Assembly (NCBI RefSeq): GCF_900313025.1
Contig: NZ_OMPQ01000015.1
Location: 319,775 to 383,774 of the forward strand
Length of the DNA: 64,000 bases
Direction of reading: 5' to 3'
Source: Pseudophaeobacter sp. EL27
Lineage (GTDB): Bacteria; Pseudomonadota; Alphaproteobacteria; Rhodobacterales; Rhodobacteraceae
The notes under the pieces are model-generated. The model ran no database searches, had not been told where the DNA came from, and saw nothing but the letters and a program-made list of their open reading frames with translations. The position numbers and the translations under genes are program-made. Shown here in pieces: positions 9,100 to 20,581 of the stretch (positions within the stretch are counted from its first letter, which is position 1; each line of letters opens with the position of its first letter).

Positions 9100-9147
9100 C
9101 AATGCTGCGCGTGCAACAAGAGGCTAAATCTATTGGAGAGCAAAGTC

Positions 9148-10017
9148 ATGACCAGCCCTGAGATTTCATTTGAGTTTTTCCCGCCGCAGTCGCTGGAGGC
9201 CTCATTTCGGCTCTGGGACACGGTACAGACCCTGGCGCCGCTGGATCCGCGCTTTGTGTCGGTCACCTATGGCGCCGGTGGCACCACCCGCGATCTGACG
9301 CGGGACGCGGTCAAAACCCTGCATGGCAGCTCTGGGCTCAATGTTGCGGCGCATCTCACCTGTGTGGATGCCAGCCGGGCGGAAACGCTAGAGATTGCAG
9401 AAAACTTTGCCGCAGTGGGCGTCACCGAGATCGTCGCTCTGCGTGGCGACCCGCCAAAGGGCAGCGGCCAGTTTGTGCCGCACCCCGATGGCTTTGCCAA
9501 TTCGGTTGAACTGATCGAAGCCCTGGCCGCAACCGGCAAGTTCTCCCTGCGTGTAGGGGCCTATCCCGATCCCCACCCAGAGGCCGCAAATGCCCAGGCA
9601 GATGTGGATTGGCTCAAGCGCAAGTTGGATGCTGGTGCGGATGAGGCCCTCACCCAGTTCTTCTTTGAAGCAGAGACCTTCCTGCGGTTCCGCGATGCCT
9701 GCGCCAAGGCCGGCATTGATGGCGACAAGCTGATCCCGGGCATCTTGCCAATTGAAAACTGGAAAGGCGCGCGTAATTTCGCCAAGCGCTGCGGTACTGT
9801 AATCCCGTCCTGGGTGGATGACGCCTTTGAAAAGGCCATGCGGGATGATCGTGAAGACCTGTTGGCAACAGCGATCTGCACAGAGTTATGTTCTGACTTG
9901 CTGGATGAAGGGGTAAAGAAACTGCATTTCTACACCCTCAACCGCCCAGAACTGACCCGCGATGTCTGTTTTGCCCTTGGCATCACGCCAAAGGTCTCGC
10001 TGGAGAACGTAGCGTAA
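9148..10017 (+). CDS. metF: Methylenetetrahydrofolate reductase
   Basis: This FAD enzyme reduces 5,10-methylene-THF to 5-methyl-THF, the methyl donor for methionine synthesis. SFEFFPPQ at the extreme N-terminus carries the catalytic Glu region, and VTYGAGG, LRGDPP and TQFFFEAETF are family signatures spread through the barrel. I placed the start at ATG 9148, behind GGAGAG (9135-9140), because upstream in-frame codons overlap the divergent metR gene and do not resemble the family. The resulting 289 residues is the normal bacterial length. Control by the adjacent MetR is likely. Confidence 0.93.
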   Translation: MTSPEISFEFFPPQSLEASFRLWDTVQTLAPLDPRFVSVTYGAGGTTRDLTRDAVKTLHGSSGLNVAAHLTCVDASRAETLEIAENFAAVGVTEIVALRGDPPKGSGQFVPHPDGFANSVELIEALAATGKFSLRVGAYPDPHPEAANAQADVDWLKRKLDAGADEALTQFFFEAETFLRFRDACAKAGIDGDKLIPGILPIENWKGARNFAKRCGTVIPSWVDDAFEKAMRDDREDLLATAICTELCSDLLDEGVKKLHFYTLNRPELTRDVCFALGITPKVSLENVA

Positions 10018-10118
10018 GGGGTGTTGGCGGCTCTGCTCTTGCGGTAATTCCAAAAAGGAACGCACTATGGAAAACACTTCTGGTGCGTCTTTGGTGAACG
10101 CGCATAAAGGGCCCAGAC

Positions 10119-10610
10119 ATGGCAATTGCAAAATCCCCAGCCGATCTGTTGTCGATGGATCAGGTTGTCCAGCTTTCCGGGCTTGAATTCATGCAGGGCA
10201 TCCTCGAAGGCCGCCTGCCCGGCCCTCCGATCGGGGCACAGCTGGGCTATAGGCTGCACGAAGTCTCTGAAGGGCGCGCGGTGTTTCGCGGCACCCCAGA
10301 GTTTGAGGTCACCAACCCTATGGGCACGGTCCATGGGGGATGGTACGGCACCCTGCTCGACAGCGCCATGGCCTGCGCGGTGATGACCGCAGTGCCCAAA
10401 GGATCCGCCTATACAACGCTGGAATATAAGATCAATATTGTGAAATCCATCCCGTTGGGCACCACCGTAGACTGCGTCGGCGTTATTGACCATGTTGGTC
10501 GCTCGACCGGCGTCGCCCATGGCGAAATTCGCGGCGTCAAAGATGGCAAGCTCTACGCAACCGGTTCAACCACGTGTATTGTCATGAAGGTCTTTGGCAC
10601 CAAAACCTAA
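10119..10610 (+). CDS. PaaI-family hotdog-fold thioesterase
   Basis: This is a predicted acyl-CoA thioesterase of 163 residues. The hotdog core is seen in NPMGTVHGGWYGTLLDSAMACAV, where the Gly-rich turn and Asp lie on the central helix. It is followed by strands TLEYKINIVKSIP and GKLYATGSTTCIV. It follows metF by about 100 bases on the same strand and is closed off by a strong terminator. The substrate is unknown; PaaI-type members usually hydrolyse aromatic or medium-chain acyl-CoAs. Confidence 0.82.
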   Translation: MAIAKSPADLLSMDQVVQLSGLEFMQGILEGRLPGPPIGAQLGYRLHEVSEGRAVFRGTPEFEVTNPMGTVHGGWYGTLLDSAMACAVMTAVPKGSAYTTLEYKINIVKSIPLGTTVDCVGVIDHVGRSTGVAHGEIRGVKDGKLYATGSTTCIVMKVFGTKT

Positions 10611-10651
10611 GACAGCAGAAACGATACATCCTGCCAAGACCAGTTTAAAGC

Positions 10652-10685
10652 CAGCGGCCGGGGATCCCGACCGCTGTTTGCTTTT
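10652..10685 (+). terminator. Rho-independent terminator after the thioesterase gene
   Basis: CAGCGGCCGGG (10652-10662) pairs with CCCGACCGCTG (10666-10676), with one internal mismatch and a three-base loop, followed by TTTGCTTTT. It sits in the gap between convergent genes. Confidence 0.75.
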
Positions 10686-11765
10686 CTAGGGGGCATTGCC
10701 CGTCAGCCCAGCAAACCAGCCCGGTGGTTTTTTCTGCATCTCAACCCCCTGAACACTGGGGTGCAGCCGTTCGCTGGGGTCCAACCCCACCTGGCGCTTG
10801 CTGCGCAACAAAAAGATCTTACCCCAGCCCTGCCAGGTTCCGATCGAGGGCGCCTTGGGGTCGACCGGAAAGCGCATGCGCCAATCCTGCGGCAGCGGCA
10901 AACCGCAGTCCTCGGCCTTTTCCAACATCCAGACCAGCGGCAGATTTGACAGGGGCCGCGCCTCCTCATGCCCGGCCAGCTGACCACCAACATCCCCATG
11001 GGCCCCGTGAAACCAGACCTGCTCGATACGCCCGTTCCAGCCCTTGGGGCAGGTCCAGAGCACCGGCTTGAACACGTCACGGGTCTCGTCCAGGGCCAGG
11101 GCATGGTAGCCATGTTTCACATGCGCCCCAAGTTCGTGGTTGTGAAAGGAATGACGGCTTTCCGCCCAGCGCCATAGCAAAGGCAGGCGCAGGCCCAGCG
11201 CCTTGACAGTATCCCAAGCCCCAATCATCTCGATCTCGGTCTCTGCATGGCAATGGGCGTTGTGAAATGCCTGTGCCACCTGCGGCGATCCCCCCTGCTG
11301 GTAGTGGCGATAGGCGGTGCGGATGTTGCGCACAGTGGCATGTTCCGCCTTCAGCAGACCAACCTCTCCGATCACCCCCGCCAAGGAGCGCACCGCATAG
11401 GCCCCACGCGAGTAGCCCATCAGGTAGATGCGATCCCCCGGGCGATACCGCGAGGCAAGATAGCCATAGGCGCGGCGGATCTGCCTGTTGATGCCACGCC
11501 CCATCATCACATCCGGTGCGCTGGCCCATCCGGTCCACTGCACCCCGGCCTCATAAAAGACCGAAACCTCAGCCCCCATCTCGCAACACATCCGGTAGAG
11601 TCGGCCAGCATGGGTCTCGTGGCCGGGCTCCAGCGTTGACATGGTGCCATCCAGAATGATCACATGGGCCTGCGGCCCCCGCAGCTTGGCCTCACCCGAA
11701 TGCTCTGAGCGCAATGGGCGCCCGAGCCATCCGAGTAAGCGATTACTAAGCTGCTTGAGTACCAT
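10686..11765 (-). CDS. DUF2235 domain-containing alpha/beta-hydrolase-like protein
   Basis: This 359-residue protein carries the DUF2235 pattern: an N-terminal LDGTMST strand-turn, then a nucleophile-elbow motif GYSRGA (117-122) with Ser119, and WFHGAHGDVGGQ in the second half with candidate Asp/His. DUF2235 proteins include type VI secretion phospholipase effectors, but stand-alone housekeeping members are common and no secretion genes are near, so no effector role is claimed. Its start overlaps the end of the upstream molybdenum hydroxylase gene by 20 bases, indicating translational coupling or at least co-transcription. Confidence 0.75.
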   Translation of the reverse strand: MVLKQLSNRLLGWLGRPLRSEHSGEAKLRGPQAHVIILDGTMSTLEPGHETHAGRLYRMCCEMGAEVSVFYEAGVQWTGWASAPDVMMGRGINRQIRRAYGYLASRYRPGDRIYLMGYSRGAYAVRSLAGVIGEVGLLKAEHATVRNIRTAYRHYQQGGSPQVAQAFHNAHCHAETEIEMIGAWDTVKALGLRLPLLWRWAESRHSFHNHELGAHVKHGYHALALDETRDVFKPVLWTCPKGWNGRIEQVWFHGAHGDVGGQLAGHEEARPLSNLPLVWMLEKAEDCGLPLPQDWRMRFPVDPKAPSIGTWQGWGKIFLLRSKRQVGLDPSERLHPSVQGVEMQKKPPGWFAGLTGNAP

Positions 11766-14040
11766 CCTTCAAAGCTTCCCATAGTTTCAGCGGTGTGAAC
11801 GGCATGTCCACCTGCCGCAGTCCCCGGTCCCAGGTGGCGTCCTGAACCGCATTGGCCAGGGCCGCCAGTGCCCCAACTGTCCCGGCTTCACCGCAGCCCT
11901 TCATCCCCATCGGGTTCTGGGTCGAGGGTACCGGTTCAGAGGTAAATCCAATCATGGGGACGTCAGCGGCGCGCGGCAAGGCATAGTCCATAAACGTTGC
12001 CGTGAGCAGCTGACCCTCTTCATCATAGACAACATGCTCCATCATCGCCTGTCCCAGCCCCTGAACCACCCCGCCATGCACCTGACCTTCGGCCAGCATC
12101 GGGTTGATAAGGTTGCCAAAATCATCAACCACCGTATAGCGGTCCGTCACACAGGTCCCGGTCTCGGGGTCGATCACGACTTCCGCGATATGGGCTCCGT
12201 TTGGAAACGAGCGCCCAGGCAATTGCGCCCGCGCCGTGTGACGCAGCAAATCAAGGCGGCCTTGCGCGCGGGCCATCTCTGCCGCCTCCAGCATAGATGG
12301 TGTCAGGTTTGATCCCGGCGCCCGGAAGGTCTCGCCGTCAAAATTCACCGCCTCTTCTTCGACGCCCATTTCTGCGGCCAGGAAAGGCGTAAAGGCGGCA
12401 ACCATCACCTCCACCGTTGCCAGTGTGGCATTGGCCTGCGTCGTCACCGAGCGCGAGCCACCCGTGCCGCCACCCTTGGCAATACGGTCGCTGTCGCCCT
12501 GGATGGTCGATATCATATGCGCCGGAATACCTGTCTGATCCGCAAGGAACTGGGCATAGACAGTTTCATGCCCCTGCCCGTTGCTCTGCGTCCCGACATA
12601 GATATTCACCCGACCGTCCTCCAGAAATTCGACTTCTGCACCCTCTGAAGGATCACCCAAAATACTTTCGATATAGTAACACAGTCCAAGGCCACGCAGT
12701 TTTCCCGTCTCTGCATCCGCAGCACGACGGGCGGCAAAGCCCGCCATATCCGCCATTTCCGTAGCGCGGGACAGGATCATGCCAAAGTCGCCAACATCGT
12801 AGCTTTCACCGGTCACAGTGGCATAGGGGAAATTGGCTGGCGCGATAAAGTTGCGGCGGTGCAGCTCAAACGGATCGACCCCCAGCTCGCGCGCCGCGCG
12901 GTCCATGACCCGCTCCAGCACATAGATCGCCTCGGGACGCCCAGCGCCGCGGTAAGCATCTACCTGGGTGGTATTGGTATAGATCCCCTCCACCTGCAAC
13001 CAGGCGGTTTTGATATCATAGACCCCGGCCAGAACCCGGCTGAACAGCTGGGTCTGGATCGGCTGGCCGAATTGCGAGTTATAGGCGCCAAGGTTACAGC
13101 GGGTCTTTACCCGGTAGGCGGTGATCTTCAGATCCGCGTCAAAGGCCAGTTCCGCCAGTGAGGTCAGATCACGGCCACCATTGTCGCTCAACATCGCCTC
13201 AGTACGGTCCGACATCCAGAACACTGGCATGCCCAGGCGGCGTGCCGCATGGGCCACCACAAAATACTCCGGATAGGTCATGGCCTTCATGCCAAAGCCA
13301 CCGCCGACATCTGGTGTCACCACATGTACGGCCTCCTCTTCCAGATGCAGCTTGGCCGCCAGCTGGCTTTTGGCGCCCCAGACGCCCTGGCCCCCATAGG
13401 TGAAATGCAGGCGCTCCTCTTTCCAGGTGGCAAAGCAACCGCGTGGCTCCATCGCATTGACGATAATACGGTTGTCCTCAACCTGTAGCGACACGGTATG
13501 GGCAGCGGCCTCAAAGGCCGCCTCGGTTACCGCCTCATCTCCCATACCCCAGTCAAAGGCGCTATTGGTGGGGGCTTCCGGGTGCAGCGGCTCACCGCCC
13601 GCCTGCAGATCCAGCTTTACTGGTAAGTCGTCAATATCCAGCTCAATCAGCTCACCTGCATCGCGGGCCTGGTCCAGGGTATCGGCAATCACCACCGCAA
13701 TAGGTTCCCCGACAAAACGTACCCGCCCGTTGGCCAGCATATGGCGCTCAGGTGCTGCACCATCGCTATCATCGCGGTTCTTGACCACGGTGGCATCCAT
13801 GGTGGTGGTGAGCCCGGCCGCCTGTAGATCCGCCAGGGTCAGCACCATATGGACACCCTCCGCAGCGCGGGCCTCTTCCAGATCCAAGGTCGAGATCACC
13901 CCATGGGCAATGGGGCTGCGCAGCACCCAGGCCCGCAGGGCGCCCGCCGGGGCGCAGTCTTCAATGTAGCGCCCATGTCCGGTCAGGAACCGAACATCTT
14001 CGACCCGTTTGACCGGCTGACTTTTCCCAAATTTTTCCAT
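11746..14040 (-). CDS. Form II CoxL-like molybdopterin-binding large subunit (xanthine dehydrogenase family), orphan
   Basis: This is a molybdenum hydroxylase large subunit of 764 residues. The start was set at ATG 14040, behind a GGGGG ribosome-binding site, rather than at 14118, because the protein then opens with the family-like MEKFGKSQPVKRVEDVRFLTG. The active-site loop reads AYRGAGR (362-368). This is the form II (CoxL-like, function unproven) signature, not the AYxCSFR of genuine CO dehydrogenase. The C-terminal GCGEAGT supplies the catalytic Glu. Neither the FAD subunit nor the 2Fe-2S subunit is adjacent, which is odd for a three-part enzyme. It lies 49 bases after the decarboxylase gene and overlaps the DUF2235 gene. 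Confidence 0.85.
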   Translation of the reverse strand: MEKFGKSQPVKRVEDVRFLTGHGRYIEDCAPAGALRAWVLRSPIAHGVISTLDLEEARAAEGVHMVLTLADLQAAGLTTTMDATVVKNRDDSDGAAPERHMLANGRVRFVGEPIAVVIADTLDQARDAGELIELDIDDLPVKLDLQAGGEPLHPEAPTNSAFDWGMGDEAVTEAAFEAAAHTVSLQVEDNRIIVNAMEPRGCFATWKEERLHFTYGGQGVWGAKSQLAAKLHLEEEAVHVVTPDVGGGFGMKAMTYPEYFVVAHAARRLGMPVFWMSDRTEAMLSDNGGRDLTSLAELAFDADLKITAYRVKTRCNLGAYNSQFGQPIQTQLFSRVLAGVYDIKTAWLQVEGIYTNTTQVDAYRGAGRPEAIYVLERVMDRAARELGVDPFELHRRNFIAPANFPYATVTGESYDVGDFGMILSRATEMADMAGFAARRAADAETGKLRGLGLCYYIESILGDPSEGAEVEFLEDGRVNIYVGTQSNGQGHETVYAQFLADQTGIPAHMISTIQGDSDRIAKGGGTGGSRSVTTQANATLATVEVMVAAFTPFLAAEMGVEEEAVNFDGETFRAPGSNLTPSMLEAAEMARAQGRLDLLRHTARAQLPGRSFPNGAHIAEVVIDPETGTCVTDRYTVVDDFGNLINPMLAEGQVHGGVVQGLGQAMMEHVVYDEEGQLLTATFMDYALPRAADVPMIGFTSEPVPSTQNPMGMKGCGEAGTVGALAALANAVQDATWDRGLRQVDMPFTPLKLWEALKDGTQAA

Positions 14041-14089
14041 GCTCGCCCCCTGTTCACGCTGGCTACTGCCGTTGAGGGGGACATTAGCT

Positions 14090-15256
14090 TCAGGGGCGCG
14101 CTTGTCCAGAGAGCTCAATCACCGTCGCCACGTCAGAAAGCCCATAACCGTTGAACTGCGTACTCATGGCCGAGGAATAAGCCCCCAATCCCGGGAACAA
14201 CACATAATCGCCCGTCTGGGTATCCGCAGGCAGCGGCAAACCATCAGGCAAACGGTCCAGGCTGTCACAGGTAGGACCAAAGACAACACGCGGATTGCGT
14301 GCTGCATCCCGGTGCTTACCTTTTGCACTGACCACCTCAACCCGACCGGGCAGTCCCATATCACGGATATCAACCAACCCGCCGTAGATCCCGTCATTGA
14401 GAAAGACCATCTCACCGCCTTTGCGCATCCCCTTGATCCGCGCCGCCAGGGTGAAGCTCTCAGAGACCATCGCCCGACCCGGCTCGCAGATCAGCTGTGG
14501 GTGATCGGCGCCAAAGGCCGCAAGGACCGCGCCATTGATGGCCGCAAAGACCCGTTCCAGATCCGGAGCCACCCCGTCACGGTTGGCCGCAAAACCGCCG
14601 CCCACATTGAGCCGGGCAATACTCACACCAGAGGCTTCAACAATCCGCTTGGCTGCATGGATATACTCGACCCAGGCAGCCTCATCCTCACATTGGGTGC
14701 CGGGATGGAAACACAGGGCGGGCGTCCAGCCCTCAGCTGCGACACGTTTCAGCAGTTCAACCGCCTCTTCCGGCGCCGCGCCAAATTTGCTGCCAAAATC
14801 ATAGGCGGCCCCTTCTACTGGCAGGGCAAACCGCACCGCGATTTCCTTATCGCGGGGGACCGCACTCAGCTTGTCCAGCTCAGAGTGCTCATCCACCGAC
14901 CAGCTGGCCACATCATGGGAAATCCCCGCCGCAATCTCGAGGTCCGACCGTACCGGGTTGTTGTAATGCATAACCGCATCCGGGCTGGCCAGACGCACAG
15001 CCTGCATTTCCGCCGGAGAGGCCACGTCAAACGCGGAAATCCCAGCAGCTACCAGATTTGACAGCACCGCCTGATGCGGATTGGCCTTTACCGCATAGGT
15101 AACCAGCCCATCAAACCCGGCCTGAAACCGCTCTGCCACCTGATGCAGCACCCGCGGCGAAAAATACAGGATCGGGTGATCCGGATTATGCCGTGCCAGG
15201 TGGGTTTCGGGGTCAAGCCAGAGCGGTGGGATCTGCTGCATCGGATAAAGCCTCAT
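14090..15256 (-). CDS. Type III (alanine racemase-fold) PLP ornithine/lysine decarboxylase
   Basis: This predicted enzyme decarboxylates ornithine (or lysine) to putrescine (or cadaverine). The PLP lysine is Lys58 in YAVKANPH, and the C-terminal FGPTCDSLDRL holds the catalytic Cys contributed across the dimer. HPGTQC and EPGRAMV are other barrel signatures. The length (388) suits the eukaryotic-type ODC family found in alphaproteobacteria. ATG 15256 or the internal ATG 15241 could be the start. The gene is divergent from an Lrp regulator over 92 bases. It may supply the putrescine handled by the gamma-glutamylation cluster at 25-30 kb. Confidence 0.88.
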   Translation of the reverse strand: MRLYPMQQIPPLWLDPETHLARHNPDHPILYFSPRVLHQVAERFQAGFDGLVTYAVKANPHQAVLSNLVAAGISAFDVASPAEMQAVRLASPDAVMHYNNPVRSDLEIAAGISHDVASWSVDEHSELDKLSAVPRDKEIAVRFALPVEGAAYDFGSKFGAAPEEAVELLKRVAAEGWTPALCFHPGTQCEDEAAWVEYIHAAKRIVEASGVSIARLNVGGGFAANRDGVAPDLERVFAAINGAVLAAFGADHPQLICEPGRAMVSESFTLAARIKGMRKGGEMVFLNDGIYGGLVDIRDMGLPGRVEVVSAKGKHRDAARNPRVVFGPTCDSLDRLPDGLPLPADTQTGDYVLFPGLGAYSSAMSTQFNGYGLSDVATVIELSGQARP

Positions 15257-15348
15257 GTGTTTTACTTATTTTCCGGCGTTTTGGCGTCGATATCCTCCGG
15301 CACTTCGACTAAAATGACGAAAAATATCGGCACATCGCAGGCAAACAG

Positions 15349-15783
15349 ATGAAAACAGACGAAATAGATCAGCAGCTTTTGACCCTCTTGCGGGATAACG
15401 CCCGCCGACCAGTCGCAGATCTGGCCCGCACCCTGGGCCTCGCCCGCACCACCGTTCAGGCGCGGATTGAGCGGCTGGAAAGCACCGGCGTGATTGAGGG
15501 CTATACCCTGCGCGCCTCTGCCGCGACGCGCCCCCCGCTGCAAGCCACAGTGCTGATCTCGATCGAGCCACGCTCCGGCCCCGAAGTCCTGTCACGCCTG
15601 CGCAGCCTATCGGGGGTTGAGGTGGTGCATACCACATCCGGGCGCTTTGATCTGCTGGCCCAGGTGGTAGCCCAGAGCACCACCGAGCTGGATCAGACCA
15701 TTGACCGCATTGGCGAGGCGCGTGGCGTGCGCTCCTCCGAGAGCCTGATCCATCTGGCCACCAAGCTGGACCGCACCTCCTAA
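15349..15783 (+). CDS. Lrp/AsnC family transcriptional regulator
   Basis: The 144-residue protein has an N-terminal HTH ([20 protein letters not shown], about 15-34) followed by the RAM/ligand-binding beta-alpha fold. Such regulators respond to amino acids as octamers. It is divergent from the decarboxylase gene, which makes that gene the most obvious target, with an amino acid such as ornithine or lysine as a plausible effector. Neither point is proven by sequence. The intergenic region is AT-rich and holds no clear textbook Lrp consensus. Confidence 0.85.
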   Translation: MKTDEIDQQLLTLLRDNARRPVADLARTLGLARTTVQARIERLESTGVIEGYTLRASAATRPPLQATVLISIEPRSGPEVLSRLRSLSGVEVVHTTSGRFDLLAQVVAQSTTELDQTIDRIGEARGVRSSESLIHLATKLDRTS

Positions 15784-15904
15784 GCCCCTGCATCATGACC
15801 AAAACAGGCTTTTGCGACGCAGGGCTGCGCCATGGCTTCCCCTTTGCGCCCCCATTCGCTATTGGAGGCGCAACCCCGAATTCAACCGACGCAGGACGAC
15901 CCTC

Positions 15905-19027
<3,123 letters not shown>

Positions 19028-19060
19028 AACCCCGCGCTCTGACGCAGTTACACCTATAGA

Positions 19061-19090
19061 AACGCCCGCCTCTGCGCGGGCGTTTTTTTG
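19061..19090 (+). terminator. Rho-independent terminator of valS
   Basis: AACGCCCGC (19061-19069) pairs perfectly with GCGGGCGTT (19076-19084), with a six-base loop and a run of seven T. Confidence 0.92.
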
Positions 19091-19222
19091 GCCGATAGCG
19101 GCAATTTTCTGAGAACTTGTCAAAGCTTCACCCGCGTAGGGGGAAAATGTTTGACAGCTCACCATTGTCATTGCTGCGGTTCTGTATCAGCTTGTTGCAA
19201 AGAGCATGAGGGAGTTCTGAAG

Positions 19223-19516
19223 ATGCCAAAGGGCTATTGGGTCGCGCATGTCGATGTCGACGACTTGGAACGTTACAAAGACTATGTCGCCGCCAATGCA
19301 GCGCCTTTTGCAGAATATGGCGCGCGTTTTTTGGTCCGTGGCGGATCCAAGGAGGTGCGCGAAGGCGCGCTGCGCGCCCGGACCGTGGTGATCGAATTCA
19401 AGGATTTCGAAACCGCAAAATCCTGTTATGATAGCGTTGCTTACCAAGATGCCAAAGCGCTGCGTGATCCGGTTTCAACCGGCGACATGGAGATTATCGA
19501 AGGCTACGACAGCTAG
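19223..19516 (+). CDS. DUF1330 domain-containing protein
   Basis: This is a 97-residue ferredoxin-like (dimeric alpha/beta barrel) protein with the DUF1330 pattern. The opening KGYWVAHVDVDD, the central GARFLVRGG and the strand RTVVIEFKDF with YQDAKALR match the family. The start at ATG 19223 is supported by GAGGGAG (19209-19215). The longer in-frame extension upstream starts inside the valS terminator and is not credible. The function is unknown; dimeric barrel proteins often bind small aromatic or acyl substrates. A GGGCCAA/TTGGCCC hairpin immediately follows the stop but lacks a T-run. Confidence 0.85.
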   Translation: MPKGYWVAHVDVDDLERYKDYVAANAAPFAEYGARFLVRGGSKEVREGALRARTVVIEFKDFETAKSCYDSVAYQDAKALRDPVSTGDMEIIEGYDS

Positions 19517-19679
19517 GGCCAACGGATTGGCCCGGCAACCACATGCGGCTTTGCCAGCCCGGCGTTGATTAATATAGTATCTCGGGTCAGTTTTTGGGGG
19601 CCCACCTTTAGGTTTACACAACTTGGCCAGGCGCGGTTGATCCTCACCTTGGCCCTTAGATCCACGGAGTATCCCTGGC

Positions 19680-20141
19680 ATGCTCAAGAAGTTTTTTCAG
19701 GCTTTTCGGCCAACCGACACACCGGCGTTACCAGATCCGGACGCCGAACTCGCCCTGGGGGCATTGCTGGTGCGTGTGGCCAAATCCGACCGCGAATATA
19801 AGGTAGAGGAGATCAGTCTGATTGATCGGATCCTGTCGCGGCTTTATCAGCATGACGCCCTTGAGGCCGCCAAGGTCCGCGCCACCTGTGAGAAATTGCA
19901 CTCTGCCGCCCCGGAAACCGACACCTTTGGCCGTCTGATCCGCGAGACCACCGGCCTGGACGAACGCCTCGCGGCATTGGACGCGCTGTGGGAGGTGGTT
20001 CTGGCTGACCAGAATGAGCACGAGGGCGAAGTCCGCATCCTTGAGGAAGCCTATAAGGCCATGGGGTTGTCTTTTGCGGATAATGAGGCAGCGCGCGCCA
20101 AAGCCCTGGCCAAGCTCGCGGCAAGCCTAGAGGAAAAATGA
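19680..20141 (+). CDS. TerB-like (tellurite resistance protein B family) protein, first copy
   Basis: This 153-residue, all-helical cytoplasmic protein has the TerB pattern: ALLVRVAKSDREYKVEEISLIDRIL, an acidic metal-type turn, and later LWEVVLADQNEHEGEVRIL. TerB domains are thought to bind divalent metal at conserved acidic residues. The stop overlaps the next gene's start (ATGA at 20138-20141), so the two are translationally coupled. This protein and its neighbour are clearly diverged copies, sharing ALLVR-A-SD and LW-VVLAD blocks. The role is unknown; there is no other tellurite gene nearby. Confidence 0.8.
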   Translation: MLKKFFQAFRPTDTPALPDPDAELALGALLVRVAKSDREYKVEEISLIDRILSRLYQHDALEAAKVRATCEKLHSAAPETDTFGRLIRETTGLDERLAALDALWEVVLADQNEHEGEVRILEEAYKAMGLSFADNEAARAKALAKLAASLEEK

Positions 20142-20581
20142 TGTTTAAAGAACTGCTGTCCCGCCTCTTGGCCCCGGCACCGGAGCCTTTGACGGATGAA
20201 GGTGCGCGCATGGCGCTGACTGCGCTTTTGGTTCGTATTGCCCGTTCCGACCACAACTATTCTGAAGTTGAGAAAGACCGCATCGACCGCATTATCTGCA
20301 CCCGGTTTGGCCAGGATACCGGCGGCGCAATCATTCTGCGCGAACAGGCCGAAGCCATGGAGGCCGAGGCACCGGATACGGTTCGCTTTACCCGCGCCAT
20401 CAAGGAGGCAATTCCCTTTGAGGACCGCATCGGCGTGGTCGAGGCCCTGTGGCAGGTGGTGCTGGCAGATGGTCACCGTGATGATGGTGAGGATGCCCTG
20501 ATGCGATTGACGGCGAATCTGTTGGGCGTCAGTGATGTAGAAAGCGCCAAGGCCCGCAAGCGGATGGAGGCAGTCATATGA
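20138..20581 (+). CDS. TerB-like protein, second copy
   Basis: This 147-residue paralogue of the preceding gene carries ALLVRIARSDHNYSEVEKDRIDRII and LWQVVLADGHRDDGEDALM in the same order and spacing. It is coupled by ATGA overlaps to both neighbours: its start lies in the stop of copy one, and its own stop overlaps the start of the PhnD-like gene at 20578. Equimolar production of the three products, perhaps as a complex, is the natural inference. Tellurite resistance should not be assumed from the family name. Confidence 0.8.
   Translation: MMFKELLSRLLAPAPEPLTDEGARMALTALLVRIARSDHNYSEVEKDRIDRIICTRFGQDTGGAIILREQAEAMEAEAPDTVRFTRAIKEAIPFEDRIGVVEALWQVVLADGHRDDGEDALMRLTANLLGVSDVESAKARKRMEAVI

Noticed and set aside
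14041-14118. 26-codon extension of the CoxL-like gene
   Set aside because: It overlaps the end of the decarboxylase gene and lacks a ribosome-binding site, whereas ATG 14040 has GGGGG and a family-like start.
14039-15061. 340-codon plus-strand frame
   Set aside because: It is antisense to the decarboxylase, which has an intact PLP lysine and catalytic Cys motif.
19680-20581. Tellurite resistance operon
   Set aside because: Only TerB-like domains occur; terC, terD and terE partners are missing and the third gene is a PhnD-like protein.
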